Of a stretch of 50,732 bases of DNA, positions 37,730 to 45,576 are shown in pieces. Source of the DNA: GCA-2786165 sp964625775. GTDB lineage: Bacteria > Pseudomonadota > Gammaproteobacteria > Legionellales > Legionellaceae. The first letter of the stretch is position 1. Each line of letters opens with the position of its first letter. Below the pieces are notes generated by a model. It searched no databases and was not told the DNA's origin. It saw only the letters and a program-made list of their open reading frames with translations. A program made the translations under genes and the position numbers. Location of the stretch: NCBI GenBank assembly GCA_964625775.1, contig CAZVEH010000016.1:1-50732 (forward strand). Direction: 5' to 3'.

Positions 37730-37766
37730 TTGCAAATGCAACTATTATAAACTATAATTTCATTTG
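37730..37766 (+). promoter_or_regulatory. Promoter/operator of the xre-res toxin-antitoxin operon
   Basis: TTGCAA (37730-37735), 17-nt spacer, perfect TATAAT (37753-37758). CAAATG (37733-37738) and its inverse CATTTG (37761-37766) bracket the -10 region, a plausible autoregulatory site for the Xre protein. GGAG lies 6 nt before the xre ATG. Confidence 0.55.
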
Positions 37767-37780
37767 AAACGGAGAAAACC

Positions 37781-38155
37781 ATGAAACCTCTAGGCCATCT
37801 TCAACCCGAAAAAGAACGAGTCTTGACCAAAGCGTTGTTAAATTTGGCGCATTTTTACCAGTTTTCGGGTAAAGATCTAAGCGATATTATGGGCATGAGC
37901 GAAGCAAGTGTGAGCCGCTTGAATCAAGGCAAAAAATGGATTTCTCCCGATAGCAAAGAAGGGGAAATGGCGTTATTATTGATACGTATTTATCGCAGTT
38001 TAAACGCGTTATTGGGCAATCATCATGACAAAGCCAAACTCTGGTTGAATAGCCACAATCATTATTTGCAAAACACGCCACTGGCCTTGATGAAAACCAT
38101 TCCTGGATTGGTTGCCGTATTGAATTATTTGGATGCCATGCGTGGTAAGCTATGA
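37781..38155 (+). CDS. Xre/MbcA/ParS-type antitoxin
   Basis: 124-residue antitoxin with an N-terminal helix-turn-helix (LSDIMGMSEASVSRLNQGK) and a C-terminal MbcA/ParS toxin-binding region (LIRIYRSLNALLGNHHDKAK, LMKTIPGLVAVLNYLDAMRG). It neutralises the RES toxin encoded next and likely represses the operon. It overlaps the toxin gene by 4 bp. Confidence 0.92.
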   Translation: MKPLGHLQPEKERVLTKALLNLAHFYQFSGKDLSDIMGMSEASVSRLNQGKKWISPDSKEGEMALLLIRIYRSLNALLGNHHDKAKLWLNSHNHYLQNTPLALMKTIPGLVAVLNYLDAMRGKL

Positions 38156-38874
38156 CACTTTGGCAAGCATGTGAGGGTGAACAACATATTATATCGCTCA
38201 AAGCAGAACCGTGGCGAATCGTGGAAGCGCAACACATTTCAAGCTCTAGAGATCTGGTGGATACCCTTGAGGAACACGATTTTTTAGAAGAATTGCTAGA
38301 AACAACCAAACCCACCATTCAAAAAAATAAAGACTATTTGATTTTCACCCCCTTTCGTTATCCTCCTTTACAGTACGGTTCGCGATTTGGACACCACTAT
38401 GAACCTTCTCTATGGTATGGATCGTTGGAATTGGAAACAGCCTTTGCAGAAGTGGCTTATTATCGGTTGCAATTTTTTAAAGACACTGCAGCTCAATTAG
38501 ATTATATAGAAATTCCTATGACAGCTTTTAGAGCGCTTTTAAAGACGCATCGTGGCGTAGATTTGACCCGGCCTCCTTTTAAAACCTATACCTCGAACAT
38601 CTCCGATAAACACTCCTACCAACACAGCCAACCCTTAGGCAGCGCCATGCGAGCAGCTCAGATTGAAGCATTTGTTTATTTTTCTGCAAGAACTCCAACA
38701 AAAAGTAAAAACATCGCGGCCTATACACCTGATGTCTTTCACACCAAAAAAGAGCAGTATATTCATCATCAGCAAACTTGGACATGCATGGCCAATCAGC
38801 ATAGGATAGAATTTACGCGGCTTGGTATTTTGACCAAAGAAAGGCTTATATTTTCTACGGAGTTTTATCAGTAA
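38152..38874 (+). CDS. RES-domain toxin (NAD-degrading type)
   Basis: 240-residue RES protein. Characterised members deplete NAD+ or ADP-ribosylate targets. The RES region has FRYPPLQYGSRFGHHYEPSL and WYGSLELETAFAEVAYYRL, with the expected Arg, Tyr/Ser and Glu positions. Somewhat longer than minimal RES toxins, with an N-terminal extension. It starts inside the antitoxin stop (ATGA overlap), so production is coupled. Intact. Confidence 0.92.
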   Translation: MTLWQACEGEQHIISLKAEPWRIVEAQHISSSRDLVDTLEEHDFLEELLETTKPTIQKNKDYLIFTPFRYPPLQYGSRFGHHYEPSLWYGSLELETAFAEVAYYRLQFFKDTAAQLDYIEIPMTAFRALLKTHRGVDLTRPPFKTYTSNISDKHSYQHSQPLGSAMRAAQIEAFVYFSARTPTKSKNIAAYTPDVFHTKKEQYIHHQQTWTCMANQHRIEFTRLGILTKERLIFSTEFYQ

Positions 38875-39011
38875 CTATTTCGGCGGGCATTAAAAATACG
38901 CTGCGTCCCTGCAGCGGCTTAACATGGTGGAAGTTGCGCATCCTTGCACAATGACATCCTGTCATACTTAACCATCCCTAGACTTCCTATTGTAATCTAT
39001 TCTACTTCGAT

Positions 39012-39038
39012 GTCATGGTCTGAAACGATGACCATGAC
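39012..39038. promoter_or_regulatory. Perfect 9-bp inverted repeat, candidate operator or hairpin
   Basis: GTCATGGTC (39012-39020) and GACCATGAC (39030-39038) with a 9-nt centre. It lies in the 331-bp gap between the RES gene and comEA, about 75 bp upstream of a candidate -35. The remainder of the gap shows no gene. Confidence 0.4.
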
Positions 39039-39111
39039 CCAAGAAATATCTCAAAAAACACCAAGAATAGATGCCTGTTTTTTAAGCATGTAAATTTTCT
39101 TCAAGCCGATC

Positions 39112-39140
39112 TTGAATGATAACAGAATACCTGCAATACT
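39112..39140 (+). promoter_or_regulatory. Candidate promoter of the ComEA-like gene
   Basis: TTGAAT (39112-39117), 17-nt spacer, AATACT (39135-39140), about 65 nt before the ATG. Each box matches the sigma-70 consensus at four of six positions. Confidence 0.4.
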
Positions 39141-39205
39141 TTATCCGGCATTGTTGAATGCCAAATGATCAAAGGAAAGTTAGTCCAACACTCAAGGAGA
39201 AAGTT

Positions 39206-39511
39206 ATGAAGATGACGTCATCTATCGTTATTTTATCGCTCGCGTTACTTGCAGGATCAAGTCACGCAGAAACCCCAAGTCTTAATAAAACACAAACCAC
39301 CCCCGCAAAGATCAATCTCAATCACGCATCAGCCGACGAATTAATGCATGCCGTCCGAGGTATCGGTCAAAAACGTGCAGGGGCAATCGTACAATATCGA
39401 CAAACGCACGGCAATTTCAAATCAATCACCGATCTTGCTGCAGTGCGAGGGATTGGACAGCAATTCGTGCAAAAGAACTTGTCGCAACTCCAAGAAAAAT
39501 TCATTTGCTGA
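39206..39511 (+). CDS. ComEA-like secreted helix-hairpin-helix DNA-binding protein
   Basis: 101-residue exported protein. Signal peptide MKMTSSIVILSLALLAGSSHA, then a short Thr-rich linker and the HhH domain (KINLNHASADELMHAVRGIG, FKSITDLAAVRGIGQQFVQK). ComEA binds incoming DNA in the periplasm during natural transformation, and this stand-alone exported form is common in gammaproteobacteria. I chose 39206 because AAGGAG lies 7 nt upstream and it begins the signal peptide; the frame is open further up. Together with the type IV pilin it hints at competence. Confidence 0.9.
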   Translation: MKMTSSIVILSLALLAGSSHAETPSLNKTQTTPAKINLNHASADELMHAVRGIGQKRAGAIVQYRQTHGNFKSITDLAAVRGIGQQFVQKNLSQLQEKFIC

Positions 39512-39555
39512 GGACCACTCTCATCCATTTTTCTACACTGAGTTATAACTGATAC

Positions 39556-39579
39556 GTTGGGCCGAACGGCCCAACCTGC
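39556..39579. repeat. Solo REP palindrome of the GTTGGGCC family
   Basis: GTTGGGCCGAACGGCCCAAC followed by CTGC, the right-end half of the 151-bp elements at 15.7-16.9 kb. It lies between the convergent comEA-like and Rab-like genes and could serve as a terminator hairpin. Confidence 0.75.
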
Positions 39580-39594
39580 ATTCTGGTGCAAAGT

Positions 39595-40533
39595 CTATTG
39601 CGCCAATGACGCACTTTTCACTTCATGAATCAAGATCTCAGCTTTTTGCTTTTCACCAAATGCAAAAAACATATGCTGGCTGCCTTTGGTGTTTTGATTA
39701 TGGGCTAAATACCCTGTCAACCATAACGCCAGAATTCCAACGACCGAACAATACGCAAAAGTCATTGCTATCACGTTCAATGCGGTATTGCAAAGCGACG
39801 CAGACGTATGTCTTAATGTTTGTAAATAGCCAGACAGGATATTTTCTTTTTGTTTAAAATAAACGCTGGGAGTTAAGCTGGATAATCCGTTGTCTAACAC
39901 AGTTGCGATACCGCTCATTGCAGAGCCCACATCTTCCTGAAGTTTATAACTCAAATCTTTAAAAGCTTGAAGATGCGTTTTGATGTTCAGACCATATTCT
40001 TGAGTTGCTTTGGGTAATAAGGAATCTACCGTTTTTGTCAAATGGTCATATAACGCCGAAACATTTTCTTTGGTTTTCAAAGAAATTTCAAAATAGTGCG
40101 CAATCCCCTGATGCCGAGCAAAGTCTTGTGCTTGTTCAGATGTAATTACCCGAGGTGTGTCTGTGTTAACATCCAAGTGAGTTGCGATTAAAGTGATGAT
40201 CGGCATTGTATCGCTGGTTGATCTTATGTGTGAGACATAGGCTCCCAAATGATCAAAAGACGCCTGGTTGGTCATGTCAAACAGAATAAAAATAATCTTA
40301 CTATTTCTATAATTTCCAAGAAAGCATTTAAATCGTTCTTGACCTGACGTATCCCATATTTGTAATCGAGCACCAGGTAACTCTGTAGAGTAAAAATCTA
40401 CGCCGTTTGTCGGCTGGTAGCTCTCGCTAAAGACATGATGTGGGTCAGATATTGCTTTGCGTAATTCGCTTTTTCCCACCGCAGCATCACCAAATAACAC
40501 TAAGCTGATTTTTTCTTTTCTAGTTTGCATCAT
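39595..40533 (-). CDS. Rab-like small GTPase with C-terminal membrane segment, candidate effector
   Basis: 312 residues. The N-terminal 165 residues are a Ras/Rab-type GTPase: G1 FGDAAVGKSEL (15-22), switch I with YQPTNGVDF (Thr42), G3 IWDTSGQERF with Gln65 as the catalytic Gln, and G5 EISLKTKENV. G4 is unusual: ATHLD (Asp121) replaces NKxD, so guanine specificity may be altered. Residues 165-245 are helical. Residues about 250-277 form a hydrophobic segment (IAMTFAYCSVVGILALWLTG), so it would be anchored by protein rather than by prenylation. There is no signal peptide. Rab-type GTPases are rare in bacteria but known among Legionella effectors; transfer from a eukaryotic host is a reasonable inference. 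ATG ATG start; either codon possible. Confidence 0.85.
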   Translation of the reverse strand: MMQTRKEKISLVLFGDAAVGKSELRKAISDPHHVFSESYQPTNGVDFYSTELPGARLQIWDTSGQERFKCFLGNYRNSKIIFILFDMTNQASFDHLGAYVSHIRSTSDTMPIITLIATHLDVNTDTPRVITSEQAQDFARHQGIAHYFEISLKTKENVSALYDHLTKTVDSLLPKATQEYGLNIKTHLQAFKDLSYKLQEDVGSAMSGIATVLDNGLSSLTPSVYFKQKENILSGYLQTLRHTSASLCNTALNVIAMTFAYCSVVGILALWLTGYLAHNQNTKGSQHMFFAFGEKQKAEILIHEVKSASLAQ

Positions 40534-40739
40534 TTACCCCACATTAAAACACCAAATATTGTGCCACAAGTTTCAAAATAAATCAACAATGGCATTATTT
40601 CACCACTAATGCGCTCTTAGCGCGTCTTATCCTTAAAAGGGTGAAGGAATATATCTATCAATCTTATTGCAAAACACCCTAAAGTCTCAGCATAATAAAA
40701 CTCACAGCACTGACTCAAAACATCGAAATCTCGGCAAGA

Positions 40740-40758
40740 TGGGTTTGCTACAAACCCA
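40740..40758. promoter_or_regulatory. Perfect hairpin upstream of the Pls-like gene
   Basis: TGGGTTTG CTA CAAACCCA, an 8-bp perfect stem with a 3-nt loop and no T-run. It lies in the 286-bp divergent gap between the Rab-like gene and the synthetase, 61 nt before the latter's ATG. An operator or 5' UTR hairpin is possible; no gene is seen in the gap. Confidence 0.3.
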
Positions 40759-40819
40759 GTAAACCGTGGTTTTGTTTCAGCTCTGAGTCAATCAGGGCTT
40801 ACACAAAAGGATGATGTTG

Positions 40820-43800
40820 ATGAAAACCATTGACGCTAGCACCACAAACCTTCAATTAATTTCGCTGTTTGAAGATACCGTTGACCGTTACCCACACCAT
40901 GTCGCAATCATCTGTGACCAGATGTCTTTAACCTACGCCACACTCGATCAGCGCGCCAATCAACTTGCGCATTATCTCTGTGCACATCACGTTCGTGTCG
41001 GAGACATTGTCGGCGTACTGCTGCCTCGATCTTTGGATTGCTATATCACCATGCTGGCACTGTATAAAATTGGGGCTGTTTACGTTCCTATTTCCGAAGA
41101 ATACCCCTCTGAACGTATCAATCATATTTTAGACGACATGCCCTTTGCACTTTTAATGACGTCCCCAGAACACAGCAAACATCCAGACATCCATTACCCT
41201 AATACAGTGATATTGCAACAGATCACCCAAGAACTGGCTCAGCAGCCTACTGAACGGCCACAGCCAGAACCCTCTTCCTTAGAGAACCCCACGTGCTATG
41301 TGATTTATACCTCAGGGTCTACCGGCAAGCCCAATGGCGTAGAAGTGGGTCATAGCAGTATTTGCCATTACATTCGTGTGGCCAGCACCACCTATGGCAT
41401 CGATCAACACGATCGGATATATCATGGCTTTTCACTGGCCTTTGATGCTTCATTTGAAGAAATTTGGATGGCCTTTGCTAATGGTGCAATCTTGGTCGTT
41501 GCCACGTCAAAAGATCTTCGTTCAGGATTAGGCTTAATTGATTTTTTAAATCATCATCACATTACGGTATTTTCAACCGTACCTACTTTATTGTCTAACC
41601 TAAAAGGTGCGGTAGAATCGTTGCGTTTGTTGATTCTTGGCGGAGAAGTTTGTACCCCTAACATTGTTGCGCCCTGGGTTAGATCCGGCCTAAAAATCAT
41701 GAACACTTATGGCCCAACTGAAGCCACTGTGGTGACAACAGTGGCAGAATATACCCCAGATCACCCAGTGACCATTGGCAAACCACTACCAGGGTACGAA
41801 ATCGTCATTTTAAATGAACATCTAGAACCGGTTGAATATGGGGAAGCAGGTGAACTCTGTATTTCAGGCGCAGGACTTGCCAAAGGATATATCAACCGAG
41901 CAAACATCACCGCCGCCAAATTTATTCAAAATCCACTCGATCCCAATCAACGCTTGTACCGTACCGGAGATTTAGCGCACTGGGACGAACAGGGTGATCT
42001 GGTTTTCTTAGGACGGGTGGATGATCAAGTCAAATTACGCGGGTTTCGTCTCGAACTCAATGAGATTGAAACCGTACTGATGACCTATCCCGGGATCAAA
42101 CAAGCCGTTGTGAGTGTGCTCACTCAGGATGAGCCCAAATTGGTTGCATATTACGTCACCGAATCTTCCGAAAAAATCGATATTCAAGCGTTAAAAACTT
42201 TTTTGAGTCAAAGCCTACCCGCATTCATGTTACCGAGTATTTATGAACCTTTACAGCAGTTTCCCCTGCTGCCCAGCGGGAAAGTCAATCGCAAACAATT
42301 GCCGTTGCCCAAATCGAAGCCACAAACCAATCCTTATTATGCCCCCAAAACGGCATTGGAAATCAAGATAACGCGGATCGTTGCAGACGTTTTAAATATC
42401 AAGAAAGTCTCGATCACTGATGACTTCTTTTATGATCTGGGCGGCCACTCTTTAACCGCTGCTGCTGTGATATCGCAATTACGCAAACATCCCGAGTGCC
42501 ATCATCTTTCCATGTTGGATTTATATCAGCATCGCACCATCCAAAAGTTGGCCAAAGCGTGTGAGCAAACATCCTCCGCGACCCATACAGCACACACGCA
42601 TGCCTTTCAGCGTACCTCTAAATGGTCTTATCGATTTGCTGGGCTGGGACAGTCTTTGGGGATTATTTTAGGTTATGCTTTGACGTCTTGGCAGATCTTT
42701 ATATTTTTTTCAGCTTACTTTTGGGTATCTTATCGGTATCCATTGCTGTCACTCACATCCTTAAAGATATTCTTAGGTCTTGCAATTGCCGTACCTCTTG
42801 GCTCACTTTTGGTGGTTATCGCTGCGAAATGGCTGCTGTTAGGTAGGATTCAACCCGGAAAACATCGTTTATGGGGCTGGTTTTATCTACGGTGGTGGCT
42901 GGTGATGCGCTTAGAGCAGATCTTATTTCCTGTGCATCACTTTGTCGGCACACCATTGATGACCTTGTACTATCGCTTGATGGGCGCCAAAATTGGCAAA
43001 CACTGCCATATCCACACATCTTCTCTAAGCGTCCATGATTTGATCAGCATAGGAGAACATACGACAATCAATCACGATGCCGTGCTTAAGGCTTATTTTG
43101 TAGAAGAAGGTTGGTTACACCTTGGTCCTATCACCATAGGGGCCGATTGTTATGTAGGTGTACGATCGGTTTTATCCATTCATTCGAACATGCAACATCA
43201 CGCTGTGCTGGATGATCTGTCTATGGTGCCCAGTCACCAGAGCTTAGAAGCTCATGGCTACTATACTGGCTCTCCCGCACAAAAAGCAGCTCCGCCAAAA
43301 CAACATATCACACAGCAAGCCGTACAACGCCCATCGCCACAAACCTTACGCAGATTGGTTATGGGCACGCTACAATGTGTTACGGTATTATGGGTGGAAC
43401 TTATCCATTATGGCCTCTACTTGCCACCGCTATACTGGGTTACATCGATGTATGAACACACCACCCTTCTCCAAGCTGTGTTTCTGACGCCATTCGCCGC
43501 CTTGATGTATTTTGGATTATTGTGTTTGAGCGTGATCGTGTTCAAACACATCAGCCGGCCTCTCAAAAAAGGGGCTAGTGATGTTCTGAGCTTTTCTTGG
43601 TTGAAACACTGGATCATGCTCAAATTGTTAGAGCTGCCAGAAGTTTTGGCCATGGCCGATTCGATGTATTACCCTATTTTTTTACGTTTCCTTGGGGCGA
43701 AACTCGGCAGCGATGTGGAGATGAGTGAAATATCTCATCTGTCGCCTGAGCTACTGACTATTCACGATCATGGCTTTGTAGCGGCGTATGCTTCAATCGC

Positions 43801-44734
43801 GGCATCTAGAATATATCATGATCGCCTATCATTTTCCCACGCAACCATTGGCAAAGAAAGTTTTGTAGGCAATCGGGGTGTTCTACCACAAAACAGTCAT
43901 TTGCATGACGGCGGGTTGCTTGGGTGCTTGTCCATCATGCCCACCGATGTCGAACATGCTGCACTCAAGCATGCCACTTGGTTGGGTTCACCCTCGATTC
44001 TATTACCCAATCGTGAAGTTAATACTCAAATTACTGAGCAAAGCTACAATCACCCCACCCGTTGGATGAAACTATCGCGTTTTTTCATCGAATCACTGCG
44101 CGTATTGATTCCTACCACTTTATCGCTATGCAATTTCTTTTTGTTGTATGCTTTGTTTCTCACCAATCTTAGCTCTATGCAGATTTTTTTACTATTTCCT
44201 ATTACGCAAGTGGGCATCATGCTGGGTATCGCCGGTATTTTTGTTCTGTTGAAGTGGGCCATCATTGGTGCATACAAACCCGATGTGATTCCATTGTGGC
44301 ATCCTTTTATTCGACGCAAAGATATTGTGGAATATACTTATGGCTATTTTCTGCATAGTCATATCATTCAATTGCTATTAGGTACACCCTTCATGGCTGT
44401 TTTACTGCGCTTATTGGGTACCAAAATAGGTCGTTATGCCTATATTGAAACAGGCGCGTTTGAAGAGTTTGATTTGATTCATATCGAGGATGAAGTCGAA
44501 ATTAATTCCAATGCCATCATTCAAACCCATCTCTATGAGGATAGAATTTTCAAAATGTCAGACATTCATATTCAATCCTGCTGCAACATAGGTCGAGACT
44601 CCATCGTACTCTATGACACCGTGATGGAAGCCAATTCCAAACTAGGCTCTTTGTCCTTATTAATGAAGGGTGAAACCTTGCCTGAGGGCTCAGTGTGGGA
44701 AGGCTGCCCTGCGCAGGTCGTAACAGAAGCGTAA
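40820..44734 (+). CDS. Pls/PosA-type single-module non-ribosomal peptide synthetase
   Basis: About 1,304 residues. An adenylation domain (roughly 15-500) has CYVIYTSGSTGKPNGVEVGH, FDASFEEIWMAF, NTYGPTEATVV, YRTGDLAHWDEQGDL, GRVDDQVKLRGFRLELNEIE and the catalytic Lys in LPSGKVNRKQLP. A carrier domain follows with the phosphopantetheine Ser (about 543) in DLGGHSLTAAA. The C-terminal 700 residues alternate hydrophobic segments with three hexapeptide/left-handed beta-helix-like blocks (LMGAKIGKHCHIH, FLGAKLGSDVEMSE, LLGTKIGRYAYIE). There are no condensation or thioesterase domains. This matches the Pls/PosA plan of epsilon-poly-lysine synthetase (adenylation, carrier, membrane segments, three tandem domains) in order and length. 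It would make an isopeptide homopolymer of an amino acid at the membrane; the substrate is not readable. ATG 40820 has AAAGG about 9 nt upstream. No tailoring genes adjoin. Confidence 0.88.
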   Translation: MKTIDASTTNLQLISLFEDTVDRYPHHVAIICDQMSLTYATLDQRANQLAHYLCAHHVRVGDIVGVLLPRSLDCYITMLALYKIGAVYVPISEEYPSERINHILDDMPFALLMTSPEHSKHPDIHYPNTVILQQITQELAQQPTERPQPEPSSLENPTCYVIYTSGSTGKPNGVEVGHSSICHYIRVASTTYGIDQHDRIYHGFSLAFDASFEEIWMAFANGAILVVATSKDLRSGLGLIDFLNHHHITVFSTVPTLLSNLKGAVESLRLLILGGEVCTPNIVAPWVRSGLKIMNTYGPTEATVVTTVAEYTPDHPVTIGKPLPGYEIVILNEHLEPVEYGEAGELCISGAGLAKGYINRANITAAKFIQNPLDPNQRLYRTGDLAHWDEQGDLVFLGRVDDQVKLRGFRLELNEIETVLMTYPGIKQAVVSVLTQDEPKLVAYYVTESSEKIDIQALKTFLSQSLPAFMLPSIYEPLQQFPLLPSGKVNRKQLPLPKSKPQTNPYYAPKTALEIKITRIVADVLNIKKVSITDDFFYDLGGHSLTAAAVISQLRKHPECHHLSMLDLYQHRTIQKLAKACEQTSSATHTAHTHAFQRTSKWSYRFAGLGQSLGIILGYALTSWQIFIFFSAYFWVSYRYPLLSLTSLKIFLGLAIAVPLGSLLVVIAAKWLLLGRIQPGKHRLWGWFYLRWWLVMRLEQILFPVHHFVGTPLMTLYYRLMGAKIGKHCHIHTSSLSVHDLISIGEHTTINHDAVLKAYFVEEGWLHLGPITIGADCYVGVRSVLSIHSNMQHHAVLDDLSMVPSHQSLEAHGYYTGSPAQKAAPPKQHITQQAVQRPSPQTLRRLVMGTLQCVTVLWVELIHYGLYLPPLYWVTSMYEHTTLLQAVFLTPFAALMYFGLLCLSVIVFKHISRPLKKGASDVLSFSWLKHWIMLKLLELPEVLAMADSMYYPIFLRFLGAKLGSDVEMSEISHLSPELLTIHDHGFVAAYASIAASRIYHDRLSFSHATIGKESFVGNRGVLPQNSHLHDGGLLGCLSIMPTDVEHAALKHATWLGSPSILLPNREVNTQITEQSYNHPTRWMKLSRFFIESLRVLIPTTLSLCNFFLLYALFLTNLSSMQIFLLFPITQVGIMLGIAGIFVLLKWAIIGAYKPDVIPLWHPFIRRKDIVEYTYGYFLHSHIIQLLLGTPFMAVLLRLLGTKIGRYAYIETGAFEEFDLIHIEDEVEINSNAIIQTHLYEDRIFKMSDIHIQSCCNIGRDSIVLYDTVMEANSKLGSLSLLMKGETLPEGSVWEGCPAQVVTEA

Positions 44735-44941
44735 CCCCAATAATGAGTTTAGTTGATTAAATTGGCATATTTTTTAGAAAAATCGTCTATTTTTTTGTAG
44801 AAAAACAGGCTGGTGCACATTGATATATCATATTTTCCGCTTCAAGGACGATATGATATGGATATGCACCAGTTGACAGATATTTTTTGCCAAATTGACG
44901 ATTTTTGCAATAGCCTTGATGATTATACTCAACCCGAATAA
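44733..44941 (+). pseudogene. IS982-family left-end fragment with transposase N-terminus
   Basis: ACCCCAATAATGAGTTTA at 44733 resembles an IS terminus. A 27-codon open frame from 44858 reads MDMHQLTDIFCQIDDFCNSL, typical of IS982 transposase starts, and is cut off at YTQPE. Just past the stop the sequence switches to a second IS982 end (ACCCGAATAATGAGTTTT at 44932). An imperfect inverted repeat (GGTGCACATTGATATATCAT with GATATGATATGGATATGCAC) lies before the start. Confidence 0.7.
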
Positions 44942-44947
44942 TGAGTT

Positions 44948-45272
44948 TTATTTTGAGCAATTCACAAGCATTTTAAGCGCTCCTAATTGTAAAGGTTGAA
45001 TGGCATAGGCGGCTAAAGCAGCGACTAAATGAGTCAAGGCATTCATAATTGAACGATGCCGAGTGTGCCAAACCTGGTAGCAATGTTTTAGGTGCCCGAT
45101 GACGGTTTCAATAATGCCTCTCTGGTGTAGTTGCCTTTCATAACGTGAGAGAACAGGCTTGGTTTTCATATTTTTACGCGTTCATGTAATGAGTTTCAGA
45201 CCACCAGCGATGAGCTCTTGAAATATTTTTTTACCAAGATAGCCCTTATCTCCGAAGCCGAGGTAATCCCCC
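44948..45272 (-). pseudogene. IS982-family transposase, C-terminal fragment with in-frame stop
   Basis: Read on the minus strand: DYLGFGDKGYLGKKIFQELI then AGGLKLIT, a TGA stop, TRKNM, then KTKPVLSRYERQLHQRGIIE and TVIGHLKHCYQVWHTRHRS, the conserved IS982 DDE C-terminus. The stop (about 45183-45185) and loss of the N-terminal half make it dead. Its terminus at 44932 abuts the plus-strand fragment, so two IS982 pieces lie tail to tail. Confidence 0.8.
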
Positions 45273-45284
45273 CGAAAAATAACT

Positions 45285-45576
45285 GATGTCAAAAGTAGAA
45301 TTTTCTCGTAACCTATGCGCAGCCCGTATTTCTCCGAACGCTTGCTGGAGTACAGTCAATTCTGGCAATAAATTCTTATTTCGCGACAGAGACTAACTAA
45401 ATGGGGTCCTGTGGAAGAACCACTATTGGTATTCATCGCCATGGTTCAGGCGCATTAAAAAAAACGGTCCTCAAACCATAGGTCGAGGCCGAAAAGGAGT
45501 CGATACCAAGATTCACGTCGCGCTGTCACCGACTAAAATTCAAGGAGCCTGCTTATCAGCAAGCAACATTTCTCGT
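45285..45576 (+). pseudogene. IS5-family transposase remnant
   Basis: Degraded plus-strand frame. From about 45421 it reads HYWYSSPWFRRIKKNGPQT then IGRGRKGVDTKIHVALSPTK, matching the KNGPQTIGRSRGGLTTKIH region of IS5-like transposases, and stops making sense at ACLSASNIS. No start or terminus is intact. It abuts the stop of the large LRR gene. Confidence 0.65.
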
